A stretch of DNA of 44,350 bases, taken from Planctomycetes bacterium UBA7888. Lineage in GTDB: Bacteria; Planctomycetota; UBA1135. Under the pieces are notes generated by a model that did no database searches, was not told the DNA's origin, and was given only the letters and a program-made list of their open reading frames with translations. The stretch is from the NCBI GenBank assembly GCA_002500505.1, contig DLRM01000060.1:1-44350 (forward strand), in the 5' to 3' direction. The position numbers and the translations under genes were made by a program. Below are positions 31,918 through 39,782 of the stretch, in pieces (position 1 is the stretch's first letter; each line of letters starts with the position of its first letter).

Positions 31918-32690
31918 GAATTTTGATGACCAGTCTCATGCTTGTTGAACCAGGCGAAGGCGTGGAAAAATATCCCACTGCTGAAGAGCAGTTGCTTCAA
32001 GCGAAAAAGGTAAAGGCTGAGGCGCGTGGGACGAAAGGTGAGGCACGAGTTGTAGCTTTAAATAAAGCATGCGAGGCCTATGGCGCCGTTCTTGAGTATT
32101 GGCCGGAAGCTGGCCTAATCACCGCCGAGGCAGCGTTTCGCCAAGGCGAAATCCATCGTGGTCTTGGTCGGCCAGGGCCCGCAAAAGGTGCATTCGAAAG
32201 TGCAGTCGATCAGGGTGCGAGCTCTGGTTGGGAGGCGCGTGGCTTATTGGAAATTGGTCACATTCACCGTCGGATGGCAGAAATGAAGGATGCCCTTCTT
32301 TATTACGAGCGCGCTTTGAAGCTAGAGAATGTTCACCTTCGATACAAAAACGATAGTCGTGAATGGACTGGAAAGGTGCATTTGAAATTGGGGAATTGGG
32401 AAGCGGCTATTGGGTCTTTCGTTGAGTGGGCAAACAACTCCGAAGGTCCCATTGAAGTGGTCAAAGCAACAGACTTAGAAGTTGGGGCTTGGATTAAGCT
32501 TGGGAAGTTGTCAAAGGCTGAAACCCGATTGAACCAACTTCAAGAGGAGATGGGAGGCCTTGCGGAAGAGCCCACTAAAGAGAGTGCTGGTTTAGCTCGA
32601 GCAATTGAACGGATGAAGTCACCATCACTTTTGATAAAAGCCCAGGAGGAAGCCATTCAAGAGGCTACGGCTCCCATGGCAGAGAATTGA
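31908..32690 (+). CDS. Exported TPR-like protein coupled to the sigma factor
   Basis: A 260-residue protein whose start overlaps the sigma-factor stop by 10 bases. A short hydrophobic N-terminus (MFLGILMTSLMLVEPG) could be a signal peptide. The rest is helical repeats: FRQGEIHRGLGRPGPAKGAFESAV, GLLEIGHIHRRMAEMKDALLYYERAL, HLKLGNWEAAIGSFVEW and KLSKAETRLNQLQEEMGG. It has no catalytic motif. Coupled translation suggests that it senses or reports to the sigma factor, but that is inference. It ends 6 bases before the convergent acpS stop. Confidence 0.7.
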   Translation: MFLGILMTSLMLVEPGEGVEKYPTAEEQLLQAKKVKAEARGTKGEARVVALNKACEAYGAVLEYWPEAGLITAEAAFRQGEIHRGLGRPGPAKGAFESAVDQGASSGWEARGLLEIGHIHRRMAEMKDALLYYERALKLENVHLRYKNDSREWTGKVHLKLGNWEAAIGSFVEWANNSEGPIEVVKATDLEVGAWIKLGKLSKAETRLNQLQEEMGGLAEEPTKESAGLARAIERMKSPSLLIKAQEEAIQEATAPMAEN

Positions 32691-32696
32691 AATTTA

Positions 32697-33089
32697 TTAG
32701 GCTTGGGCCATCACGACTGCAGCTGCCGTGGTTGAAGTATGGCTCAGAGATAGGCGAAGGCTGCGGAGCCCGCGTTCTGATGCGAGTTCCGCGGCTTTTT
32801 TATGGAGGAGGATTTGAGGAGGGGAAGAGCCGTCAGATCGGATTTCGAAATGAGTGAATTCCACACCATCTTGAGCAAAACCACTTCCAAGAGCTTTCAT
32901 TGCCGCCTCTTTGGCAGCCCATCGGGCCGCATAGTGAATGGGGGGGTCGGCTCGGGAAGCGCAGTCTTCTTGTTCGCTAGGCGTAAAGAGTCGATTTAGG
33001 AAGGTCGCTCCCCCTTTTTCAAGGGCCGAACGGAAGCGGTCCACCTCGACGAGGTCGATTCCGATTCCTGGGGCGAAAGTTTCTTTCAT
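32697..33089 (-). CDS. acpS: Holo-[acyl-carrier-protein] synthase
   Basis: A 130-residue protein from ATG 33089. The AcpS signature is clear: GIGIDLVEVDRFRSALE with the Mg-binding Asp, then LFTPSEQEDC and ARWAAKEAAMKALGSGF with the second metal ligand Glu. The C-terminus has LSLSHTSTTAAAVVMAQA. It moves 4'-phosphopantetheine from CoA to apo-ACP in the cytoplasm. It diverges from the pcrA-type helicase gene with about 58 bases between starts. Confidence 0.95.
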   Translation of the reverse strand: MKETFAPGIGIDLVEVDRFRSALEKGGATFLNRLFTPSEQEDCASRADPPIHYAARWAAKEAAMKALGSGFAQDGVEFTHFEIRSDGSSPPQILLHKKAAELASERGLRSLRLSLSHTSTTAAAVVMAQA

Positions 33090-33147
33090 GAAAGCAGGAT
33101 AGCAGGGTGCGCTGACTGGCCTGAATGGGAATAATGGTGCCTTCCCC

Positions 33148-35295
33148 ATGAGCATCCCCATCCTTGAAGGACTGAACCCTGCCCAACGAAGTGCCGCCGA
33201 GCATGGCGGGGGCTCCCTCTTGATTTTGGCGGGAGCAGGAACTGGGAAAACACGAACGATTACGCGGCGAGTTGCCCACTTGGTGCGTGAACGTGGGGTG
33301 GACCCAAGGAGCATTTTGGCGATTACGTTCACGAACAAGGCAGCCAAAGAAATGCGGTCTCGGATTCGGGAGTGGATTCCAGAAGCTGGTATGTGGGTAG
33401 GCACTTTCCATGCAACTTGTGCGCGCATGTTGCGCATGGATCCAGAGCCAGTAGGGCGATCGCAAGACTTCACCATTATTGATGAAGACGATCGAAAAAA
33501 ATTGATTCGGCGAATCACCAAAGACTTGGGGTGGGATACTACGGTCTATAAGCCGCGCGGTTTCCAAACGATGATTTCCTATTGGAAGCGTCTTCGGATG
33601 GGGCCTGACGGAGCGGCAGAAGAAGCTGCCTTGCATGGGTTGAAAGAAGAGCGTGCCGCTCAAGTTTATGAGAAATATGAAAAGGCCCTCGCCAAACAGG
33701 ATTCGCTGGATTTCGATGACCTTCTCTTAAAGGGCCAGGAACTTGTGGAATGGGATGGAAAAGGCCCGAAGCGTTGGGCGACTAAGTGGGAGCACATCTT
33801 GGTGGATGAATACCAAGACACGAACGAACTTCAATATCAGTTTGTGCGTCACCTTTCGGAAGCTCATGGGAATCTTGCCGTTTGCGGGGATCCTGACCAG
33901 TCGATTTATCAATGGCGAGGGGCGGACATTCGAAATATTTTGCGCTTCGAAGAAGATTTTCCTGGGACCCATGTTGTGCGATTGGAGCAAAACTACCGTT
34001 CCGTAGGCAATGTCCTTGAGGCGGCTCAAGCTGTTATTGCCAACAACCATTCCCGAAAAGAAAAGGATTTGTGGACTGAAAAGGAAAAAGGCGAACCCTT
34101 GACTTTGTCGGAGAGCCCCGACGAGGAAATGGAAGCCTTGGCCATCGCCGCGCGAGTGCGTCAGTGGACCAACGCTGGAACTCCAGCCAAGGAAATTGCA
34201 GTCTTCTATCGAACGAATGCTTGCTCCCGATCTTTGGAAGCTGCATTCACGCGCTTACAGATTCCTTACCAGGTTGTAGGTGGGCTCTCGTTTTTTGAGC
34301 GCCGAGAAATAAAAGATTTGCTTGCTTATGGCCGTTTGGTTGTAAACCCAAAGGATGATGTTGCCGTCGAACGGGTAATCAATGTCCCTCCACGGGCCAT
34401 TGGGGCCACAACGGTGGACCGCCTTCGAGCAAAGGCTCAAGAGTTAGACGAACCCTTACTTAAAGCCCTTAGCCGGTCCGAAGTTCGAGATGCAATGGGA
34501 ACTCGGGCTAAAAAGTCTTTGACCTCTTTTCTTTCGGTTTATGTCAAAATATCAGAACGAGCCGAGAGTGCTGAAAATAGCCTACGGGCTATTATTGAAC
34601 GGACTGGCTACCGCCGATTCGCCGAATCGTTAGGGGATATGGAAGATGTTGACCGCCTGGAAAATATCGACGAACTTTTGGCCTTTGCATCAGAATACGA
34701 TGAGCGAATGGGCCAAGGCTTACGAGGGTTTTTAGAAGAAGTGACTTTGCTTACCGACCATGACCGTTGGGAGGAAGGCGCTCAGCGAGTTTCCTTGATG
34801 ACGGTGCACACTGCAAAGGGGCTTGAGTTTGACCGGGTTGCCGTTGTGGGTTTAGAAGAAGGCCTGTTTCCGCACGCCCGCTCCTTTGAGAATCCAGGTG
34901 GCATGGAAGAAGAGCGACGCCTTTTCTATGTTGCTTTAACGAGAGCTCGACAGGAGTTATTTCTTTCCCACTGCCGAATGCGTTTCCGAACTGGTGCGCC
35001 GGGCCCGCAAGCCCCTTCTCGTTTCCTGGACGAACTCCCCATCCATCTTTTGGAAGGAGAGTCCATGGAGGAGGCCTTGCCCGCTCAAGAAGCTACCGAG
35101 GGGATGAGTAGAGCTGGGAGCGAGCTCTTTCGTGTGCAAGATTGGGTCGATCACACCACCTTTGGCCGCGGCGTGGTCCAAAAGGTGTTAGGAAAGGGCA
35201 TTAATCAGAGGGTGGTCGTACGATTTGAGGGCGAGCGAGACCCACGCCAACTGTTAGTGGCCTATGCCCCTCTCGCCAAAGTCCAAAGCTCATGA
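33148..35295 (+). CDS. pcrA: UvrD/PcrA-family DNA helicase
   Basis: A 715-residue superfamily 1A helicase. Motifs in order: Q motif GLNPAQRSAA, I LAGAGTGKTRTITRR, Ia AITFTNKAAKEM, II VDEYQDTN, III GDPDQSIYQWRGAD, IV LEQNYRS, V MTVHTAKGLEFDRV, VI FYVALTRAR. The C-terminal tail ends with a Tudor-like element (VDHTTFGRGVVQKVLGKG..RVVVRFE) typical of PcrA, used for RNA polymerase contact. It unwinds DNA 3'-5' in repair and at transcription conflicts. Its stop overlaps the pgpA start (ATGA). Confidence 0.93.
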   Translation: MSIPILEGLNPAQRSAAEHGGGSLLILAGAGTGKTRTITRRVAHLVRERGVDPRSILAITFTNKAAKEMRSRIREWIPEAGMWVGTFHATCARMLRMDPEPVGRSQDFTIIDEDDRKKLIRRITKDLGWDTTVYKPRGFQTMISYWKRLRMGPDGAAEEAALHGLKEERAAQVYEKYEKALAKQDSLDFDDLLLKGQELVEWDGKGPKRWATKWEHILVDEYQDTNELQYQFVRHLSEAHGNLAVCGDPDQSIYQWRGADIRNILRFEEDFPGTHVVRLEQNYRSVGNVLEAAQAVIANNHSRKEKDLWTEKEKGEPLTLSESPDEEMEALAIAARVRQWTNAGTPAKEIAVFYRTNACSRSLEAAFTRLQIPYQVVGGLSFFERREIKDLLAYGRLVVNPKDDVAVERVINVPPRAIGATTVDRLRAKAQELDEPLLKALSRSEVRDAMGTRAKKSLTSFLSVYVKISERAESAENSLRAIIERTGYRRFAESLGDMEDVDRLENIDELLAFASEYDERMGQGLRGFLEEVTLLTDHDRWEEGAQRVSLMTVHTAKGLEFDRVAVVGLEEGLFPHARSFENPGGMEEERRLFYVALTRARQELFLSHCRMRFRTGAPGPQAPSRFLDELPIHLLEGESMEEALPAQEATEGMSRAGSELFRVQDWVDHTTFGRGVVQKVLGKGINQRVVVRFEGERDPRQLLVAYAPLAKVQSS

Positions 35296-35783
35296 ATTCT
35301 CTTCGCGATAAAGCCTGCGAAACCCTCGTCACCTTTTTTGGTTTAGGCCATGCCCCGGTCGCCCCGGGTACTTTTGGCACCTTGGGTGGCGTTGCGATTG
35401 CTGCTGCGGTGGGCAACTATTGCCCCGAGAATTACTTGGTGTCGGTCCTTGGGATTGCCCTTGCTCTTTGCCTGCTAGGGGCACCCTGTGGTGCATGGGC
35501 GGAACAAAAATGGGGCAAGAAGGACCCCGGCCAATATGTGTTGGATGAAGTCGTGGGCTACTTGATTGCTGCAGCGTGGCCCGTATTTCCGGGCTGGACC
35601 CATCTTATTGCCGCATTTTTGATGTTCCGACTAACCGATATCGTGAAGCCGCCGCCTGCCCGCCGCATGGAGAAGATTTCTGGCGGTTGGGGTATCTTGG
35701 CGGATGACATCGTTGCTGGCGTCTGGGCCCTCCTTCTTTTGCTTGGGGTTTCTTTTCTGTTCCCAACTCTCCTTGGTTCTTGA
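35292..35783 (+). CDS. pgpA: Phosphatidylglycerophosphatase A
   Basis: A 163-residue membrane protein. The PgpA hallmarks are GLGHAPVAPGTFGTLGG at the N-terminus and KDPGQYVLDEVVGYLIA with the catalytic acids, then FRLTDIVKPPPARRMEKISGGWGILADDIVAG. It dephosphorylates phosphatidylglycerophosphate to phosphatidylglycerol. It overlaps pcrA upstream by four bases, and the next gene starts within its stop (TTGA). Confidence 0.95.
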   Translation: MNSLRDKACETLVTFFGLGHAPVAPGTFGTLGGVAIAAAVGNYCPENYLVSVLGIALALCLLGAPCGAWAEQKWGKKDPGQYVLDEVVGYLIAAAWPVFPGWTHLIAAFLMFRLTDIVKPPPARRMEKISGGWGILADDIVAGVWALLLLLGVSFLFPTLLGS

Positions 35784-37219
35784 ATAAAGAAATAAGTACT
35801 GACACGGTATCCACCAGCCGGCAATCTGCCGGGATGGGCATTGCTGCGCGTTTTACTTATGGCATTGGTGCTTTTGCACTCTTGTTCGCTGCCATATCGA
35901 CTTGGATTCTCCTCAGCGCTGCCAAATCCTTGAATCAAGAAACAGCTGATGCCGCTCGCCTTGAAATGGCGAAAGAAACAGGGCGAATGCACGCTAGGGA
36001 ATACGAACTTCCACCGAAGCTGTCCGGAAAACAATACTCTGCAGGGTCTGGAGTCCAAGTCCTTGTGGGTAGAGGCGAAGTTCTTATTGGAGAAGAATCT
36101 GTTGAATCCAAAGTATTTCGTGTGCGCAAGGCCAGCGAGGAGGAGGGGGTAGTCGGCCAAACTTTGGATTTGTTTGCCCCTTCCAAAGACAGTGCAAACC
36201 CTGAACAGCGCTTTGTCGTTTTGGTGTTGTTGGTTACTGCGGGTCTCGTGGGCGTCGTGATTCTGTTTGCCTCCATTACTGCGCGCCGAGTTGCATTTCC
36301 GCTGAAAACACTAACCGAAGATGTTTTGACCATCAGCCGTGGCCGTTTGAACCATAGGATTCGAACCGAAGATGCTGTGGGCGAGGTCGCCATGCTTGGC
36401 TGGGCTGTGGACCGAATGGTGGACGACCTTGTGGAAGGGCAGGAAACGCAACGAAGTCTTGAAAAAAGGCAACAAGAAGTGGAGACCCTTCGAGAAATTC
36501 GCCGTAATTTGCGGCCAATGGAAATTGATCCGCCCAAGGGCTTCAAGGTGGAAACTCTATTGGTTGAATCTGATGATGCCGGAACGGGTGATTTCGCTGA
36601 CGCTCTTTCGGATGGCGAAGGCCGACCCACACTTGTGGTGGGCGCTACCGCCACTCGCGGTATGCCTGGCGCCCTTTTGATGGCCATGACTCGAGCATAT
36701 TTGCGCGTTGCGATTTTGGATGGTCTTTCTCCGACCGAATCCGCTGATCGCACCAACCTTGCCCTGAATCGAGATTTGTCTCGTGGCTTATACGCAAGTG
36801 CGATGATCGCTCGTTTGAATCCCTCCGACGGTTCAATTGAATTGGTTTCTTCCGGACATAAATCTCCTGCCATTCGCTGGGATGCTGAGGCTGGGATTTT
36901 CCGGAAGCTACAGCCGAACGGAATTGCACTTGGTTTCGACCGGGGCCCCATTTTTAGGCGCTCTATGGAAACCTTGAATCTCCAGCTCAAAATTGGCGAT
37001 GCACTTTTCCTCTTCAGCCCTTCTGCTTTTGAAGAGACCAATCCCAAAGGGAAGCCGTTAGGAGAAAACGGCGTTTACGCCCTAGGGAAAATCGCTGTTG
37101 AACATGGTATGAGCACTATGGAAGAGAAATTGGAGACCTTTTTGGGAGGGCAGCCCCACTCGGATTTAGCTTTTGCCATGTGCCGAGCTGTTGAACCAGA
37201 AGAAGAGAAGCCCTCATGA
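35780..37219 (+). CDS. Membrane PP2C/SpoIIE-type phosphatase with HAMP domain
   Basis: A 479-residue protein. Transmembrane helix 1 is near residues 28-48 (FALLFAAISTWILLSAA), a periplasmic sensor region to about 145, transmembrane helix 2 near 150-170 (VLVLLVTAGLVGVVILFAS), then a HAMP segment (FPLKTLTEDVLTISRGRLNHRI) and coiled coil. The cytoplasmic half (about 250-470) looks like a SpoIIE/RsbU phosphatase: GDFADALSDG, AMTRAYLRV, LSRGLYASAMIARLNPSDGSIELVSSGHKSP. It likely dephosphorylates an anti-sigma antagonist. The start is TTG 35780 overlapping pgpA; ATG 35834 is an alternative. Confidence 0.8.
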   Translation: MNKEISTDTVSTSRQSAGMGIAARFTYGIGAFALLFAAISTWILLSAAKSLNQETADAARLEMAKETGRMHAREYELPPKLSGKQYSAGSGVQVLVGRGEVLIGEESVESKVFRVRKASEEEGVVGQTLDLFAPSKDSANPEQRFVVLVLLVTAGLVGVVILFASITARRVAFPLKTLTEDVLTISRGRLNHRIRTEDAVGEVAMLGWAVDRMVDDLVEGQETQRSLEKRQQEVETLREIRRNLRPMEIDPPKGFKVETLLVESDDAGTGDFADALSDGEGRPTLVVGATATRGMPGALLMAMTRAYLRVAILDGLSPTESADRTNLALNRDLSRGLYASAMIARLNPSDGSIELVSSGHKSPAIRWDAEAGIFRKLQPNGIALGFDRGPIFRRSMETLNLQLKIGDALFLFSPSAFEETNPKGKPLGENGVYALGKIAVEHGMSTMEEKLETFLGGQPHSDLAFAMCRAVEPEEEKPS

Positions 37220-37500
37220 AAATCGGCGAATTCCAGAAACTCATCGAACAAATCTACTTCGAAAAAGACAAGGGTCGGGGACTCGAAGCCACGCACATGT
37301 GGTTTTGCGAAGAAGTCGGCGAGTTAACTCGCGCGCTCCGCCGTGACGACAATCGTGAAAACCTGGAAGAGGAGTTTGCAGATGTTCTGGCTTGGTTGGC
37401 CACTCTTGCCAGTATCAAGGGCGTGGATTTGGAAGCCGTTGCCGCAAAAAAATATGCAGAGGGCTGTCCCTACTGCCACGCAACACCTTGTGGTTGCTAA
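37216..37500 (+). CDS. MazG-like nucleotide pyrophosphohydrolase with Cys-rich tail
   Basis: A 94-residue protein whose ATG overlaps the phosphatase stop (ATGA). The MazG metal motif is MWFCEEVGELTRAL..EEEFADVLAWL (ExxE..ExxD). The last 11 residues contain CPYC and CGC (four Cys and a His), which looks like a small metal site not usual in MazG. It would hydrolyse non-canonical NTPs to NMP and PPi in the cytoplasm. It closes the pcrA-pgpA-phosphatase operon. Confidence 0.85.
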   Translation: MKIGEFQKLIEQIYFEKDKGRGLEATHMWFCEEVGELTRALRRDDNRENLEEEFADVLAWLATLASIKGVDLEAVAAKKYAEGCPYCHATPCGC

Positions 37501-37804
37501 TCTTGAATCCTCCTTTTGGAGGAGGGAGAGACCTCATATTTAGGGAAGGGCAAAAAAAAGTGGGACAGCCAGTTCCACCTGCCCCCTGGATGAATCCAAT
37601 GTGGTGTCGCCAACTGTCCCGTAAGGTTCGAAAACCTTGTTGGTAGCCTTTGCTGAAGAGTAGGAGGGGGAAAGAGGGAGAAAGGTTCCCTTTTATTGGC
37701 ATAGGAAAGGTATTCTCTCGAGATTTGCCACCGTAAGTCCTTGATTTGCCGATATTTAGCAGTTTGCGTCTCGGGCAAAGATTAGGAAGAAAAGTGGCTT
37801 TTGT
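37501..37804. other. Gene-free stretch with hairpins
   Basis: No supported gene lies in these 304 bases. It contains a TCCTCC-TTTT-GGAGGA hairpin at 37508-37523 (no U tract), the structured element at 37552-37620, and an AAGGTT-CGAA-AACCTT hairpin at 37623-37638. The remainder up to 37804 should hold the promoter of the next gene. Confidence 0.5.
37552..37620 (-). ncRNA. Structured element ending in a U tract, candidate small RNA or transposon-like hairpin
   Basis: On the minus strand GGGACAG (from 37620) pairs with CTGTCCC (to 37562) around about 45 nt that hold an inner CCAC/GTGG pair and a TGGA-TTCA-TCCA hairpin. Directly after comes ACTTTTTTTTG. A strong stem followed by eight Ts looks like a terminator or the 3' end of a small RNA. 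No minus-strand gene lies just upstream, so a plain gene terminator is unlikely. The 59-nt fold is too short for a tRNA. Confidence 0.35.
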
Positions 37805-38119
37805 ATGCTGGAATGCATGAAGGCCATTCCCCTTGAAGTCACCTGTCCTTGCTGCGAGACCTTACTCAAGATTCATCCCCATTCGGGAAAGATTCTCGCC
37901 CATGGTGAAGAGGCTCTAAAACCCATTGATTTGGGTGATGTGGTGAAAAGGGTTGAGGGGCGAGACGAAAAGTTGAAAGATTCTTTTGCGGAAGCTCTTG
38001 ATGCTGAGCGCAATCGAAAGAAAGAGTTGGAAGATTTATTCCGCAAGGCAGCGGATAAGGCCAAGGATTCTGATGGGGAAAAGCCTCCAGAGAATCCATT
38101 GGACGATCGCTGGCGTTAG
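37805..38119 (+). CDS. Small acidic protein with a CPCC motif
   Basis: A 104-residue protein from ATG 37805 (ATG 37817 possible). An N-terminal beta segment holds VTCPCCETLLKIHPHSGKIL, like one half of a zinc ribbon. The rest is a charged helix (DEKLKDSFAEALDAERNRKKELEDLFRKAADKAK), probably coiled coil. I do not recognise the family; similar small proteins with a CPCC head and charged tail occur in Planctomycetota. No signal peptide. Its stop overlaps the convergent surE stop. Confidence 0.65.
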   Translation: MLECMKAIPLEVTCPCCETLLKIHPHSGKILAHGEEALKPIDLGDVVKRVEGRDEKLKDSFAEALDAERNRKKELEDLFRKAADKAKDSDGEKPPENPLDDRWR

Positions 38120-38985
38120 TCCGTTGCTGGAATCCAGGTTTCTTTGAGAAACTTGTATTCTGTCCAATTAAAGCGCAGAGGCGTCACCGTTATCCAGCCA
38201 TTTAAGTAGGCTTCGGTATCGGAGTTTTCGGGGTAGCTTCCTTTGAAAGTGAAGGCGGCACGAAAGCCTTTGGCGTTTTCAGGTTCGCCTTTCGGAAGTT
38301 TGGCCGATTTAAATCCAGTGACTTGGATATAGCCACCACCCATAGGGGCAAGTTTCGCCCCAAGCCATCCACCTTCGGGTTTTCGGGGCGCATTAATGGA
38401 CCAACAAATATTGGGGTCGGCCTCTTGGGCAAGTAGGGCTTTTGCAAACTGAGCGGTCCACTGGGCCGTGGCTTCGAAATCTCTCATCCGCGACTCTTGG
38501 GAAACAGCAATAGATGGAATCCCATGGTAATTTCCTTCCAATGCAGCGCCTACTGTTCCGGAGTAGTGAGCGATTTTTCCAACATTGGCGCCACGGTTAA
38601 TTCCAGATACGACAAGGTCGAAGCTATTGGTGGCCCCAAGGTGCAAGACTCCAAATGAAGTTGCGTCGGAGGGTGTGCCGCTGATGGAGCAAGCGTAGGT
38701 CGCGCCTTTCATAGAAATATCGTTCACAACCAAAGTTTCAGAAAAGGCGACAGAGGAATGGCTTGCTCCGGAGCGGTTTCCACTTGGCGCGCAAACGACA
38801 ACTTCACCGACATCGGAAAGGGCCAAGGCAAGGGCGGAAAGACCAGGAGAGCGAATGCCATCGTCGTTTACAACAAGGATGCGCGGAGTGGGAGCTGCTT
38901 CCGAACTTTGCGTTGTGGCAGTGGATGCGCAAGCGCTTAGGCTTGCAAGAAGAATAAACAGGCTAAGGCGGTGAATCACGGTCAA
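38116..38985 (-). CDS. surE: SurE-type nucleotidase/phosphatase with lipoprotein signal
   Basis: A 289-residue protein. The SurE fold begins at about residue 34: RILVVNDDGIRSPGL (metal-binding Asp pair), GNRSGASHSSV, and SGINRGANVGKIAHYSGTVGAA. SurE removes phosphate from nucleoside monophosphates. Unusually it carries an N-terminal lipobox signal (LLASLSAC, Cys19), whereas most SurE proteins are cytoplasmic, so it may be anchored in the periplasm. The start is TTG 38985 overlapping the nitrilase stop (TTGA), with GTG 38979 as alternative. Confidence 0.88.
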   Translation of the reverse strand: MTVIHRLSLFILLASLSACASTATTQSSEAAPTPRILVVNDDGIRSPGLSALALALSDVGEVVVCAPSGNRSGASHSSVAFSETLVVNDISMKGATYACSISGTPSDATSFGVLHLGATNSFDLVVSGINRGANVGKIAHYSGTVGAALEGNYHGIPSIAVSQESRMRDFEATAQWTAQFAKALLAQEADPNICWSINAPRKPEGGWLGAKLAPMGGGYIQVTGFKSAKLPKGEPENAKGFRAAFTFKGSYPENSDTEAYLNGWITVTPLRFNWTEYKFLKETWIPATD

Positions 38986-39782
38986 AGAGAATACATGTCT
39001 CTTCGCCGGTCTTCAAAGAGATGATTGTGGCCTGTAACTTGTTTATTACGAGCGAGCGAAGGTTCGAATTCGAAAACGCCTTGCCAGATTTCCGCGCGAG
39101 GAGCGGAGGCAAGCAAGTCAGCTGTGGGGGTGATGGCTTGTGAGCCACCAGTGAAGGTGACCTGAGTGTCTCCCTGAGATTCCGTTCCAATTCGGTTGGC
39201 CGTGAACACACCAATGTGATTGCAAAGGGCGTGCCCCTTGACCCCGGTTTGAGCCCAAGGAAGTACGAGGTTGGAGCAATGGGCAACAAAGTCAGCTCCA
39301 GCGAGTGCAGCCATTCGCCAAACTTCGGGAAAAGACCAATCGAAGCATATGAGAATCGAAAATTTTGCGCCTCTCCATTCGAAGACCGGAACGCCAGCAT
39401 CGCCGGGCTGAAAGAGTTCTTTCTCAGTATCGAAAAGGTGAAGCTTTCGATAGTTCCCGCGAACACCTTTTGGGGTTAGAAATGCGGCAGAGTTAAATAA
39501 AGTGCCTTGGGAGACTTCAGCGTAGCCCGAAACGATGGCGATGTCGTGTTCTTTGCAGCGCTGAATGAGCCAGTTCAAAAATAAACCCGATCCGTCGGCT
39601 GGTTCTGCAAGGCCGGAGAGGGCCTCAAGATTTGGGAATAAGTAACCGCTACCAGCAAGTTCTGGTAGTACTACGATTTCTGCACCCTCTGCCACACAGG
39701 CTTCGATTTGTGGAGCTAATCGCGTGCAGCTGAGTTTTGGATCAAGGTGGGCGGGTTCTGATTGAATGATGCCAATGCGCAT
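38982..39782 (-). CDS. Carbon-nitrogen hydrolase (nitrilase superfamily)
   Basis: A 266-residue protein with the complete triad: Glu41 in VLPELAGSGY, Lys113 in YRKLHLFDTE, and Cys146 in LICFDWSFPE. It hydrolyses an amide or a related C-N bond in the cytoplasm; the substrate is unknown, with omega-amidase or ureidopropionase-like enzymes possible. The ATG at 39782 overlaps the stop of the fumarase gene (TGATG type), and its own stop overlaps the surE start, so the three genes form a coupled operon. Confidence 0.88.
   Translation of the reverse strand: MRIGIIQSEPAHLDPKLSCTRLAPQIEACVAEGAEIVVLPELAGSGYLFPNLEALSGLAEPADGSGLFLNWLIQRCKEHDIAIVSGYAEVSQGTLFNSAAFLTPKGVRGNYRKLHLFDTEKELFQPGDAGVPVFEWRGAKFSILICFDWSFPEVWRMAALAGADFVAHCSNLVLPWAQTGVKGHALCNHIGVFTANRIGTESQGDTQVTFTGGSQAITPTADLLASAPRAEIWQGVFEFEPSLARNKQVTGHNHLFEDRRRDMYSL

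Noticed and set aside
35935..37047. Long 370-residue minus-strand ORF opposite the phosphatase gene
   Set aside because: Arg/Ser/Pro-rich composition without motifs; it is the antisense shadow of a clear HAMP-phosphatase gene.
37560..37660. tRNA-Sec (selC) or another tRNA in the gene-free stretch
   Set aside because: The fold is about 59 nt, lacks a GGTTCRA T-loop in the right place and a proper long extra arm; TTCA in a small hairpin loop is not enough.
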